DNA of 64,000 nt from Dermatemys mawii. Lineage: Eukaryota > Chordata > Testudines > Dermatemydidae. The notes beneath the pieces are model-generated. The model searched no databases. It was not told where the DNA came from and worked only from the letters and a program-made list of their open reading frames with translations. The translations under genes were made by a program, and so were the position numbers. The stretch covers positions 55,230,720-55,294,719 of the forward strand of contig ML677334.1 in the NCBI GenBank assembly GCA_007922305.1, given 5' to 3'. Position 1 is the stretch's first letter. The number at the start of each line of letters is the position of its first letter. This document shows, piece after piece, positions 48,490-61,264 of this stretch.

Positions 48490-51400
48490 GTTCTAATTTA
48501 TGTTTTGACTATTTAATTTATTGTGTTGCATTTTCCAAAGCATGTTGCACTGCTATCATAGATGGCACAACACACTGAATTACACCACTGTTTGAATGAT
48601 AGAAACACCTTTTCCTATTAGTGGATTGTACAAGATAGTGAATGATATTTTTCTTAATGCATTTGTATTATATTTAACTGACAAAGCCTATCATATATTG
48701 GACCAACTTTTGTTCTCCAACAGAAGTTGGTATGATGGCTGTTGATATTATTACACCTACCTTGACTGCCTAATATCATGGGACTGATATGGCTACAACT
48801 ACTGCATACAAAGGTTATCATGTTAATACTCCACTAAGAAGATTTGTTGCACAGTTAAACATTTTAGCACAGTGCACCCCTTCTCAGGGGTATTTTTTTT
48901 ATTGAATCTCTCCTACCAGTGCACCCTTTCAGTTGCTCAACTTCTCCTTCCCTATCCATTATTTTTCTTCCTCTTTTTCCTTCTTTATCCTATCTCTGCC
49001 TCAGTTTCTCTCTTTACTTACTTTCCTGTCTTACTCCAACAATCCTATTCCCATTCTTATCCTGCACTCTAACCACAACCAATTAGATCCTCATGATCCC
49101 ATGACCTTGACAGCTCACTGGGTCACTTTAGGGGCTGCATTGGCTGGTTATGGGTCTCTGGTGCAGGAAGAATTGCAGGTATACCTCCAGGGCAGCTTTC
49201 TGCTGGTAAGAGCCAGCTGCCCTGAGATACATCGGCTGTCTTACCTCCTGGCTAAATCAAGCTCCTAATGATTATTATTGGTAACTAAATACTTTCTAGC
49301 AAGCTCTTTAAAATATACTTTTTACCATGCATTCTTGTTATATTTTTAGATGTTTTATATTAATGTAGAGTTTCGTTGTATTACAACTGTTCTTTTATTC
49401 TGATATTTATGAAGACAATATGTAAATTTAAACTACTGCTTGATGTCTACAAGCTGGAATGTTCAGAAGTCCACCCATATAAAAGGTCAGCTAGCACTAG
49501 AGAGAGGAGACACAGGTGAAGGGGTATTTGTGACATCAGGCGTTAATTTCAAAAATGCATCTACAACTGCACACCTAATATGCTAGTGTGATTACTGAGG
49601 TTATGCACAAATAGCCAGTTATGCACCCAATTGGCCATTCACATCAGTAAGTACATGATTTGCATTCACAGTTGTAACTGCACCTTTATTGCTTAATCTC
49701 TTCTCTCACTCTTCTCCTTTTCAGACTAAATAGGTCTAGTTTTTTTTCTGTTTATATAGCACCTCCTTTTCCTTCCTGACTTTTTCTGCTCTGCTTGCTG
49801 TCTCTTTTAGCAATTCATCCTGAAGAGCTCAAATTCTCTGGTGTGAAGTTATGCTGCCACTTTAATGCATTTGGAATATTGATAAATCTAGTCATGATCA
49901 TTTATTTTTTTCTGTGAGAATATAATTTTAATTTTACTAGTGAGATTGATTCCTCAAATACATTTCCAATTGTTGCAATTATGTGAATGAATAAAATTGT
50001 CAGGCTCTCTCATTTGAGATGAATTTTAAGGCAAGTATTTAAAAGTTTCTCACTCTGATAAAGAATTTCTGTGTTCAATTAAAATTATAAAATGTAACTT
50101 TTAAAAGAGTCACTGTCAGATTAAAAATCTTATTTAAAATAATTTCCTTATCTATATTATAACCCCTTAGATTATTACTGAAATAATTTTAAGAATCTAG
50201 ATTTCATATTCCTTACTATTCTGGATTACTTCTGCATTTCTTTCAACTTGGTCAATGGAGATTGGCTAATTAAACTTTTGTTGATTATAACTGAAATATC
50301 TACTCAGTACCTGTAAACCCAAGGATTAAATGACTTGCCAAGGTGAAAAACCACTGTTCCCTACTCCCCTTGCAATTTAATGGAATAATGCAATTGTGTT
50401 CTCACAGATTGTCAACTCTCTCAATTTTTTAAAATGTAACTTTCTAAATCTCTTGGGTTTTTTTCCTTCTGGAGATCTCTATCTCTTCCCCCTGCCACCA
50501 GTCATGCTATATTGTCATCAGTGTCACTTCCTCCATTACTTTTACTATCATCAGGTACTTCTATTCTCTACTTCCTTTTTTTCTCCTTTCAAAAACTCTC
50601 TCCCATCCTCATCTCTCAGCTTCATCCATCCCTGTCCACATTCTTCAGATACACCCTCTCAGCCTGATCCATTCAGATATGGGTCTTTGAAATTTTACCA
50701 AGCATTTAATGGAATATTAATCTAAAGAATAGTAGGTTGATGCCAAGGTACAGAGGCAATGTCCAAGTGATAAGCCTGATCCACCGTGCACCTAAATTGC
50801 TGGAAAAGTAGATGTTGCCCATGGACACTGCCTGGTGGTCTACTTTTTGTACCCACCTCCAGCTAGTGTCAATCACTGATAAATATTTATGTCCCACAAT
50901 CCTTCTCTTCTCTCTTCCTGCAATGAGAATTCCTTCTCTGTTCCTGTCCCACCACAGAATCACTGTCACTGGGATGTGGGAGATCTCAGGCTACTCTACC
51001 TCTCCCCTGGCTCCTATGATGGATGTGTCTCCGCTACTCTTTCTCTCACATAACCTCTCCTTTAGACTCCTCCTCTCCAGTGCTTAGCTCCAGTGCCATC
51101 CTCATGTGCTGTTCATAGCTTTTTCAAGCAGCAATAGAGTGAAATTGTCCACAGCTCTGAACAGAAGTAGTAAAAGTTGCAAAGATTGTGGTTAGTTTTC
51201 ACCTTGCAGCAAGTTGACAAAGCTGTGAGTGTCAGCATGGAAGTGTCCATCTCTACATTAAGAAAACAATACTGCATTCTTTTACACTCAGTTCATGTTT
51301 TCCATGGTTTTTGTATCCATCAGGACTAGCATTTGTTTTAATGAAAACTTAGATTTTGTGGGTGCTAATGGATGTTTTTTCAGATAAGTGCCTACTTGCT

Positions 51401-51600
51401 GCATTCATGATTTTTCATGCCCTGATTGAAGTAATACTTTTCATTTTCCATAAAACATTTCTCATAAAAAAATCCTCAAAATCTTTACAAAAATGTTTCT
51501 CAATATGGAAATCACACATTTCTGTTTGAAATTATTGCACCTACTACAGTTAAAATAAAGACCATTAACAAGACATAAGTCAATGAACAGCATTTTGCTG
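48490..51600. other. Intergenic between PSMA8 and TAF4B, left part
   Basis: AT-rich and pyrimidine-rich stretches with open frames below 112 codons. No gene or bounded repeat was recognised. Confidence 0.5.
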
Positions 51601-51912
51601 CAGTTTTAATAAATTGCTTACATTGTGCATTTTATAGCACTTTACATATGATCAATTTCACGGTTCTGTATCTCAGGCCTTCATTCTGCAATCACTTATG
51701 TTTGCAGTTAACTTTATATGCATGACTTCCATGGCACTAATTATTTGTTTAAAGATGAGCATATGCATAAACATTCAGAGGATTGGGACTATGGCCTTAA
51801 TCCTGCAACAATTTTATTCATCAGCTTCAATTTACCACAGTGATGGAACTACTCACAGTAATAAAGTATCGTTATCCCTATTAAACAGGCAATGGAAACT
51901 GAGGCAGAGATA
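51600..51912 (+). mobile_element. MIR-like SINE remnant split by another short repeat
   Basis: MIR-like words lie on both sides: tatagcactttacatatgat at the left, and gttatccctattaaacaggc with aatggaaactgaggcagaga at the right. The middle (about 51670-51865) resembles a different amniote short repeat. The reading is tentative. Confidence 0.45.
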
Positions 51913-52490
51913 GACGTTCCATTCAGAAAAACTACATTTTGTCTCCAATTGACTTCCATAATAAAACATGCTTAGCTTACAGGGGGAAATGTTTTCATTT
52001 TTTTCAGTAAATTCAACCTGGGATCTAAAAGTCAAACTGGGTTCTTTCCTTCTCACTCACCAGAAATAGGCCTTCTCATTCACCAACATTAGTTCTGTAG
52101 TGAACTCAACCCAGGAAATTGTTGTGGCATCAAGACCTTATGGCATGGCTACACGTACAGATGCAGAACTCTTTGGGCTAAACCAGCCTTCGGAGAGCGC
52201 ATTCGGGAAAGCGCCACAGTCTGTCCACACTGACAGCTGTACGCACACTGGCATGGCCAAATTTGCGCAACTTGTACCGGCATTGGGAGCAGTGCATTAT
52301 GGGCAGCTATTCCACAGAGCACCTCTTCCCATTCTGGCACTGTGGCTTGTGGGAAGAGGGGGTGAAGTGTGGGGCATTCCAGGTCCTGTCCCAACACCCT
52401 GTAATGCATCGCTTCACATCCCAGCAATCCCTGTGCTTTCATCAACATTTGGCGCCACCTTTCAATGGTTTTCCGTTTCGGTCTGCAGGA

Positions 52491-53512
52491 ATGGAGCCCG
52501 AACTGCTGAGGAACATGCTGACGAGTCTCTCCAGCATGTCATGTTTGGCAGTTGAGTTGCTCCTTAGGATCCAAACTGATACCATGGACTCCAACGATGA
52601 TATTGACTTGAATAACACATACAACACAGGATTGCTTGTGCCATTCATGGACATGCTCACCATCATGAAACACCCCGCTCTGGGGCTCGGGAAAGAAGCA
52701 CTGAGTGGTGGGATAACATCGTCATGCAAGTCTGGGATGATGAGCAGTGGCTGAAGAACTTTCAGATGAGAAAAGCCACTTTGATGTGACTGTGAGGAGC
52801 TCGCCCCAACCCTGTGGCACAAGGACACGAGATTGAGAGCTGCCCTGCCATAGCAGGTGGCTATTACACTTGGGAAGCTGGCAACTCCAGACAGCTACTG
52901 ATTGGTCGCTAACCAGTTTGGAGCGGAAAAGTTGACCATTGGAATCGTCTTGATGCAAGTTTGCAGAGCCATTAATCACATCCTGCTCAGAAGAACTGTG
53001 ACTCTGGGTAACATGTATGACATTGTCGCTGGCTTTGCACAAATGCTTTACCTTAACTGTGGAGGGGGCGATAGATGGGACACATATTCTAATTCTGGGA
53101 CCACACCACCTAGCCTCCGAGTACGCTAATCAGAAGGGGTATTCCTCTATGGTTCTCTAGGTGCTTGTGGATCACTGTGGGTGTTTCATTGACACTAATG
53201 CGGGATGGCCTGAAAAGGTGCATGACACACGCATCTTTTGGAACACTGGCCCGTTCAGGAAGCTGCAAATTGATACTTTTTTCCCAGACCAGAAGATCAC
53301 CGTAGGGGAAATTGAAATGTCCATTATGATCCTTGGAGACCCCACTTACAGTTTAATGCCATGGTTCATGAAACCCTACACAGGGAGCCCTGACGGCAGC
53401 AACGAGCTGTTCAACAACAGATTGAGCTGGTGCAAAATGACTGTGGAGTGTGCTTTTGGCTGTTTAAAGTGCCACTGGTGCTCTCTATATTGGCCAGTTG
53501 AGCTTGGCCAAT
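52491..53512 (+). pseudogene. Harbinger transposase remnant
   Basis: Fragments in order include MEPELLRNMLTSLSSMS, then stops, then KLATPDSY, LVANQFGAEKLTIGIVLMQV (the helix-turn-helix region), TVTLGNM.DIVAGFAQM and NCGGG with the first catalytic Asp frame-disrupted. These are followed by MLVDHCGCFIDTNAGWPEKV, MILGDPTYSLMPWFMKPYTG (second Asp kept) and KMTVECAFGCLK (Glu kept). Many stops and frameshifts make it nonfunctional. It is older than the copy at 27316-28518. Confidence 0.82.
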
Positions 53513-54011
53513 GACAGCATCTCTGTGATTTATCCACTTGCTGTACCCTCCATTATATTTGTGAAGGGAAGGGTGAAAGCTTCACTCAGGCATGGAACTC
53601 AGAGGTTCAGCACCTGGTGTCTGAATCTGAACAGCCAGAGAGCAGGGCTGTTAGAGGATTAGGAATGTCTTGAGGGAGCAATTTGAGGCTGTAAGTCACC
53701 AGTAGTGAAGTGCAGTGGTTCCCATATTAGTATGAATCTGTGTTTGCTACACTGACTTGCGGTGCCTGTTGCTTTCCTGCGCTAAGGTATCTTTTACTTC
53801 ACACACTAATAAAGTATGTTTTCAAAGCCAAAAAGTCCATCTATTTAAAAGAAAATTCATTTATAGAAAAAATACAGAACTGCTTGGGATACAGAAAGGG
53901 CAAAGGGTGGGGTGGGGAATGGTTCACTCACAGACTTGCATATGTTCTGTTATCCTACTCCGGAATCCTGTCTGGAGTGCTGTGCACTGAGTGCTGCATT
54001 TCAAGATGGCT

Positions 54012-55595
54012 TTAAGGCATGTTGAGGGGGATTGAGTGCTGTGGATGAGGGTAGTAGTTTTCATGACTGGGTGGTGAAGCTACAGGTGTTGGAGGTAGCT
54101 GGGGGTGGTAAGAACCCAGATTTTGGGGAAAGTGGGTTGGAGGTGACATGGGGGCATAAGGGAAAGAGTTTTGGAACAAGGGCTGTGGGTGGGGGGCGAA
54201 CACAGTAGTGCTTTGCCTGCATGGCGAGGAGCGCCTGGAGAGAGTCATTATGCTGATCAGCTGATCCGTGCTTTGCTGTCAGAGCAACACATTTTCCTGG
54301 TAGATCCTCCTTTCACTCTTCCTCCACTCCTGTTCCTTTAGATTCCCATTTAGATACTGCTGCACCACTTCATTCAGCATGTCTTCTTTGCTTTTACGCA
54401 GCCTCTTCCTGAGTCTTCACAGTCTTTCAGCCGGTGATAAGATGGATGGCTGAGATCTTGAGGTTCCAATGCAACACTTAACAGAGGCAGCATTGTTCAC
54501 ACCAGACAGAGCAAAGATTCACCTGCACTTAAGGAGGGCAAGCACAGTCTACACAATAGCATCATTTGCCCATCCCAAAGTGAGCATACATAACCCCAGG
54601 AGCCCAAAAATGGTAAGCACAGAGTTAAAGGGGACTGATTGTTTCCTGGCTGTATTGTACTCTGGGTTTCTGTGCCTCGGGGGAGAGCCAACAGTTGCAG
54701 GGGGCACCTACACTGAACACTGTCCCAACATTTTCCACAGGAGTACATCCTGGAAAATATCTCACTGCTGAGGATGACTGGGGAAATGGGGGAGGGTCTT
54801 CTACTACAATGCGGCTTCTGCCCTGGCCCATTTTCAGCTTGCCTATATGCAGCAATGGTCCCCCAGCCTCTCACAGCACAGTGGCGTGGACACATTAGCC
54901 TGCCTGGAACAAGAATCATGGTGGCTCTCCCAATAAACCTGCACAAGCGTATTGCCCAAGTTCTGGAGGAGACCTTGGAAGAGATCACTCAAGATGATTA
55001 CTGCAATGTAATAGAGCACACCAATGCCCTATTCAGCATCTAGGCAGGCATATAGCCCAAACCCTCCTTGCCCCAAGAGCCTGCACCGAAAAACTTCCTT
55101 CTCAGATAAAAAGCTGCTTACCAGGAACCTCCTTTTGTGTTTGCCTTCCCCAAGCACTGGCCATGGCGACTGGCTGCTTTCCTCCTGGCTTGAGAAGAGC
55201 TCCTGGCTGCATGCCTCAAGGGATTCTGGGGTGTCTTCCCCTGCCTCAGGATCCTCGCTCCCGCCTTGTTGAACTGGCCTCTGAAGAGTCCATGGCGGTC
55301 CTTGGAGTGGAGCCAAACTATTGCATCCAGCTATTTGCAGAATCGGCAGGTCACGGGGCAGCACCAGAACAGCTTTTTGCCTCGCAGGCTTTGCGGTAGG
55401 CATTCCACAGCTCCTTCACTTTAACCCTGGACTGTACTGCGTCCCGGTCATGGTCCCTTTCCATCATATTCCTCGATAACTGTCTGTAGGTATCATAATT
55501 CCTACGGCTGGAGCGCAGCTAGCTTCCTCCCCCCAAACACTGATGAGGTCCAGCAACTCACCATTGCTCCATACTGGAGATCACCTGGCATGTGG
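54012..55595 (-). pseudogene. Harbinger Myb/SANT-like accessory gene remnant
   Basis: On the minus strand the N-terminal WSNGELLDLISVWGEE (trihelix start) is near 55590. It is followed by stops, then a Gly/Glu-rich block with EDTPESLEACSQELFSSQEE, then an intron or inserted stretch (about 54450-55030). The C-terminal part is Pro-rich, FPYAPMSPPTHFPQNLGSYH, ending SIPLNMP and stop at 54012. It is the DNA-binding partner of the transposase in this element. Confidence 0.7.
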
Positions 55596-55998
55596 AGGCA
55601 TGGTCACCTGGAAAGATTTGCTGAGAGCGCTCCACTCCTGGCTGACCAAACAAGAAGGAAATTTGTCAAAATTCCCAGGGAATTTAAAGGGCAGATCTGA
55701 CAGTTGGTCACCTGAGGGCCGGGCAGTAGAATTCAAACTGATGACCACAGTGGCTAGAACAGGCATTGTGGGACACTTCTGGAGGCCAATCAGAGCGCAT
55801 TAGGCATTCACATTGGTGCTGTGGCGCTCCAGCAGGGGCACATCAAATGTTGTTCCTCTCGCCGAAGTGGATTACCAGGAGTGCCCTAGTCGCGGAGTCA
55901 GAGCGTTCTACGTGCCTTGCCAGTGTGTACAGGGAATGAGGAGGAGCCCACTGGGCAGCTTTATTGCACTCTGACTTTCAAGTGTAGCCAAGCCCTTA

Positions 55999-56559
55999 GT
56001 TACACCTAGGTGTTCTGGAACAATTTGTATAGAGGGGTGCTAAGAGCCATTGAATCTAACTGTAAACTCTATGTATGGTTAGCACCCATACTTCCCAGCA
56101 CCTGTGGTTACACCTCTGCAACTACTATTTTTAAATTGTCCCCGACACCTCAACTGCTTTTACAGCGTTTCCACAGGCATAAATGACTGAGGGTACGTTA
56201 GAAGAAATATAATCTAGTTAATTCCTTTTTATCTTTGTCAGTTCTGTAATGGTAACAACTGTAAACCCTCATTTTAATCACTTCAATCAGCAGGTGTGAG
56301 TCTACATAGGCAGTCGATGGGGTGAGTAAAAAGGCAACTATTAATATGGTCGTTTTTCAGAACAGAGCCACTCTTTAAGAGCCCCAGCCTGTAACGTACT
56401 GAGCTGCCTCAACTCCCATTAACTTTAGCGGGAACAGAGAGGCACTAACTACCTTGCAGGGTCTTTTTCATCCTCTGTGACTTGCCGCAGACACCCGGGC
56501 CAGAACACGATACTGGTTGAAGGTGCGCTGGGACGATATTTAAATCCCATCCGCCCTCC
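55999..56559. other. Intergenic upstream of TAF4B
   Basis: Unique-looking AT-balanced sequence leading into the CpG island. Nothing was recognised. Confidence 0.5.
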
Positions 56560-57760
56560 CAGTGGTAACGTTTAAAACGGCCTGAAACGCTTCTCTGGCT
56601 TTTGAGGATTTGTAAGAAAAATGCCGAGCGAGCCCCAGATGTTCGGCCGGAACCCCCCGGCTCCCGCTCGTGAGCCCGACCAGCAGCCGCTTCGCCAGCT
56701 GGGCGCTCCCACACCTGCCTCCTCCGCCTCCCAACTGTTTGGAACACCACCCTCTATGACGCCACAAAGCTCCGCCCCATAGGCTCGTTCGGCGCCGCCA
56801 ATGCGAAGGTAGAATGCCCGGGGAAAGCCCGGCTGCGGCCCCGCGCGCCTGGCGCGCGTGCGCGGGGGGCGGCGGGGAGGGGGGGCAGAGGCTCCGCGTG
56901 TCTCTATAAACATGGCTGGGGCCCGCCGCCTGGGGGCGGGTCCTAGTGCCGGGCATCAGCCGCCCAGGGCGCCGGCGCAGTAGCGCGAGCCGCCTGCCTG
57001 TAGCCGGCCGCCGCCGCTGGGGGTGAGGGAGGCGGCCCAGCCCGCCCCACGTGCGCGCAGCCGGCAGGGGACGGATGACCATGTGTTTTCGCCAGTGTGG
57101 CCGCGGGAGCCTCCCGGAGCAGCCCGCGCGCCCAGGCAGCGTGTGAGCCCCGCAGCGCCGCTGAGCCACCAGCCTCCCCCCACCCCCTTGCCGGCTGCTA
57201 TGCGGCGGGATAACGCGGACGCCCCGGGAAACTCCAACCCTCCCCGCCTTGGTCCCGCTCGCCTCCTCCATGAGCACCTCTGCGGCAGCCCCGGTGCGGG
57301 TGATGCCCGCCGGGCCCCCTGAGCAGGCAGCGGCGGCTCCTGCCGCGAGCGGGGCCGGTGAGGCTCAGCCGGCACCTGCCCTGCTCTGCTCTCAGAGCCC
57401 GGGGCCCCCGGCTGCTGTCTCCGCCGCTGGCGCTCCCGCGGGGGTCCAAGCAGTTGCCCTGAGCCACGCAGTGACTAAGGTTCCCCTCAGCCTAGTGCCT
57501 GCCGTTTCCCAGCAGTCACGGGTGGTGACGGCCCCCGTGGGGACCCTGGTGGCTAAAGTGGCCACTGTCACCACTGCCCAGCAGCCACCCAAGAACTGGG
57601 GTGGGCCTAGGCTGGCTGCTCCGCAGACCGTGGCTCCCAAAGCCCCCCAGACCACTACAATACAACTGCCTGCAAACTTCCAGATCCCACCAGGTGAGTC
57701 GCCTGCTTTTCTCTTCTACACCCGCTGAAAGGCATCGCACTGCTCAGGGACCGCTGCTGT
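56560..57760 (+). promoter_or_regulatory. TAF4B: TAF4B CpG-island promoter and 5' leader
   Basis: This stretch is very GC- and CpG-rich, with GC boxes and CACGTG-like E-box sequence near 57048, and covers TAF4B exon 1. The long open frames on both strands here come from base composition. The transcription start cannot be fixed. Confidence 0.7.
57270..57693 (+). CDS. TAF4B: TAF4B exon 1 (gene continues beyond window)
   Basis: TAF4B is a TFIID subunit with a germ-cell role. This exon encodes its low-complexity Ala/Pro/Val-rich N-terminus. Recognisable blocks are VTKVPLSLVPAVSQQ, SPVGTLV-like APVGTLVAKV and the end KAPQTTTIQLPANFQIPPG, matching human TAF4B in order. The donor GTGAGTC follows CAG at 57693 and splits the Gly codon. 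Two starts are possible: ATG 57270 (MSTSAAAPVRV...) or ATG 57303 (MPAGPPEQ...). The second resembles the human start MPAGLTEP and has a purine at -3, so it may be the true one; the first is annotated as the longer option. The conserved TAFH and histone-fold exons must lie right of 64000, because none is seen here. Intron 1 begins with a large antisense CR1. Confidence 0.9.
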
Positions 57761-58005
57761 GCTAGGAGAGCTCAGTGCGCTGTGAAACTTCTCTCGCAAG
57801 CTGACTACAGACGTAGTGCAAAGTGCTCCACTTTGAGCCTGAAGTACTGTTATAGAGTCTTCCACAAGATCTCAAGTAGGAGGGAAAAAATCAGGAACTT
57901 TTATCTCTCTCTCTCTGTTTATATGTTCTCATATATTCACTGAAGAATGGCCACACTGGATCAGGTCCGTAGTTACTCTAGCCCAGTATCCTGTCTTCTG
58001 ACAGT

Positions 58006-58839
58006 CAAAGCCCTGCGTGGATATAAAATGTATATCTGCGGACATAAAGTCGATATCTCTGGAGTTGCAGGGCTTTAGCAACAACAAACAAGACCAGTGG
58101 GGCCCTAGCCAGTGACCTGGCCAGGAACTGTAGCCGCAAAAGCAGCGGTAGCATTTCAGGCCACTGTTTGCAGGAGCCAGTGTCCAACCCTGGGCAGCTG
58201 CTCCTGTGTGGCTATCCTGCTCCCATCCCTACCCGCTGGGGCAGGCACCAGACTCACCGGCAGCTGTTATGCTAAGCCCTGATCATGCTAGTTCTCAACT
58301 GGTGGCCCATGGGCCACCTGCGGCCTAATCAGCACAGAGCTGTGGCTCATATGGTATCCTCGGGGCCATACAGGTAGTATTGAATGTGGCACACAATGGT
58401 AAATAGGTTGAGAACCACTGTGCAAATGGCTTGTGTGCTTCCAGACAGGAGATACACACCACTGCATGGAGGGGACTCCTTTCTGGAAGCATGTGAGCTA
58501 TTTGCACACAATAGCATGATGAGGGACAGCTGCTGGGAAGCCTGGTGTCTCCCCCCCACCCCACCCCCAGTGGGTAGGGCTGGGGGTGATACAGCTGGGC
58601 TGGAGGAGCTTCTTCAGACTGGCTCCTGTGCTGGTGTGGCTCCTGTGCTCCTGTGCTGGGTGCTGGCTCCTGTGAGCAGTGGCCTGACCTGCTGCTGCTC
58701 TTGTTGCTGTGGTTCGTGGCCTGGTTGCTGGCAGTGGCCCTGCTGGTCTCTCTCATTGTTGCTAGAGCCCTACAACTCCATGGATGTCTGCAGCTACCCG
58801 CATCCACGGGCATGCATTTTGTATCAGCGCAGGGCTCGA
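58006..58839. mobile_element. hAT element inside CR1, about 834 bp
   Basis: The ends CAAAGCCCTGCG and GCGCAGGGCTCG are inverted repeats. The flanks CTGACAGT and ATGACAGT are the 8-bp duplication of CR1 sequence. CR1 similarity continues directly on each side (gtatcctgtcttctgacagt, then gtggcctatgccaggtgctt). Confidence 0.82.
58286..58420. mobile_element. Short hAT MITE nested in a hAT nested in CR1
   Basis: The left end is CTAGTTCTCAACTGGTGGCC and the right end AGGTTGAGAACCACTG, inverted over about 11 bases. The target duplication was not resolved. Confidence 0.65.
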
Positions 58840-61264
58840 ATGACAGTGGCCTATGCCAGGTGCTTCAGAGAGAATGAACAGAATAGGCAATCATTGACTG
58901 ATCCATCCCCCATTGTCTACTCCCAGCTTCTGGCAATCAGAAGCTAAGGGCACTCAGAGCATGGGGTTGCATTCCTGACCATCCTGGCTAATAGCCATTG
59001 ATGGACCAATCTTCCATGAACTTATCTAATTCTTTTTTGAACTCCTTTACAGTTTTGTCCTTTGTAATTTCCCCTGCAGCGAGTTACACAGGTTGACTCT
59101 GCTGTGTGAAGTACTTTCCTTTTTAGATTTTTTTAACCGCTGTTCATTAATTTTGTTGGGTGACACCTCTGGAACTTGTGTAGGGGTAAATAACGCTTCC
59201 TTATGCACTTTCTCCACACTTTTTTTGCGATTTTATGGACCTCTATCATATCCATTCTTAGTCATCTCTTTTCAAAACTGAGAAGTCTGAATCTTATTCA
59301 TCTCTCCTCATATATTAATGTTCCATATCTTTAATAATTTTGTTGCCCTTATCTCTACTTTTTCCTGTTTTAATACATCTTTTTGACATGAAGTGATCAG
59401 TATTCAAGGTGTGGGAGTACCATGGATTTATAGTGTAGCATTGTGGTATTTTCTGCTTTATCTACCATTTTCATCATAGTTCCTAACATTTCTGTTAGCA
59501 TTTTGGACTACTGCTGCACATTGAGCAGATGTTTTCAGAGAACTATCCACAATAACTCCAAGATCTCATTGAGTGGTAGTAGCTGATTTAGATCCCATCA
59601 TTTTGTATGTATGGTAGGCATTATTTGTTTTCCAATATGCATGACCTTACATTTATCAGATTGAATTTCATCTGCCATTTTGTTGCTTAATCACCCAGTT
59701 CTGTTAGGTCCCTTTGTAATTCTTCACAGTCAGCTTTGAACTTAACTGTCTTGAGTGATTTTGTATTGTCTGCAAACTTTTGCTACATCTCAGTTTACTC
59801 CTTTTTCCAGATCATGTATGAATATGTTGAACAGCACAAGTCTCAGAACAGATTCCTGAGGGACATCACTGTTTGCCTCTTCATCTGAAAACTGACCATT
59901 TCCTCCTACCCTGTCTTTTAACTAGTTACTGATTCATGAGAGAGGACACTCTCCTCTTATCTCATGACTGCTTATATTGATTAAGAGCCTTTGGTGAGGG
60001 ACATTGTCAAAGACTTTCTGAAAGTCCAAGTGCACTGTATCCACTGGATCATGCTTGTCCACATGTTTATTGATCCCTCCTCAAAGAATTCTAATAGATC
60101 GGTGAGGCATGATTTCCCTTAACAAGAGCCATGTTGAGTTTTCCCCAGTGTGTTGATCTATGTGTCTGATAATTCTGTTCCTTACTACAGTTGCAACCAA
60201 ACTGCCTGGTACTGAAGTTAGGCTTAGTGTCCGTTAATTACCAGGATCCCCTCAGGAGCCTTTTCTAAAAATTGGCATCACATTATCTGTTCTCCAGTTA
60301 ATTGGTATAGAAGCTGATTTAAATAAGTTATACACCACAGGTCATTCTGCAATTTTATATTTGAGTTTTTTCAGACCTCTTGGATGAATACCATCTGGTC
60401 CTGGTGACTTATTACTGTTGAATTTATCAAATTGTTCCAGTACATCTTCCATTGGTAGATTTGTCACCTAGGAAAAAATGATTCAGATATGGGAATCTCC
60501 CTCTTATTCTCTGCAGTGAAGAATTCATTAGCTTGTCTTTTCTTCCTTGGGTGCTTCTGTAGTGACTCAATTTTCCAATTGGCATGCTTTCTGCTTCTGA
60601 GGCACTTACATTTTCTTGCTGTTCGTTTGAGTCTTTGATTGCTCTTCATATTCTTTTTTGGGCTGCTTGATTATGTTTTTCCACATGTCAGAGTTTATAC
60701 ACCTATTGGTTTTCCTCAGTAGGATTTTACTTCCACATCTTTAAAGAATGCCTCTTTGCTTCTAAACACTTACTTTGTTGGTTAGCCATGGTAAAACTGT
60801 TATGGTCCTCTTACTGTATTTTTTTAATTTGGGCTATAGATTTAATTTGAAATACTATTATAGAGTTTTTAAAAAAGTTTCCATGCAGTTTGCAGGCATT
60901 TCATTTTTTTGTGACTACTTTTTAATTTCTGTTTAGCTTCCTCATTGTTCTGCACTTCCCTTTCTGAAGTTCAGTACTACTGTGGTGGGCTTTTTTTGGT
61001 GTTTCCCCCACCCCATGGGGATGCTAAATTTAATTATATTAAGGTTGCTATTACCAGGCAGTTTAGGTATAGTCATATCTTGGACAAGATCATGTGATCC
61101 ACTTAGGACTAAATCAAGAATTGCTTCTCCCCTTTTGGGTTCCAGGACTAGCTCCTCCAAGAAGCATTCACTTTCATCAAGAAATATTTCTCTTTATCCT
61201 ATCCTGAGGTGACATGTATGCAGTCAATATGTGGATAATTAAAATCCCGCACTATTATTTAGAG

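Larger units (their letters stand above)
52141..55995. mobile_element. Second PIF/Harbinger transposon, 3855 bp, TTA target duplication
   Basis: The ends TGGCATGGCTACAC and GTGTAGCCAAGCCC are 14-bp inverted repeats with two mismatches. They are flanked by exact TTA duplications (52138-52140, 55996-55998). It carries a transposase remnant on plus and a Myb/SANT-like gene remnant on minus, convergent. Sequence differs clearly from the element at 25140-29513, so it is another subfamily. Its terminal segments match the MITE at 19929-20607 and the one starting at 63758. Confidence 0.9.

Noticed and set aside
56540..57467. Long minus-strand frames opposite TAF4B exon 1
   Set aside because: They reflect GC-rich composition in a CpG island; there is no recognisable protein.
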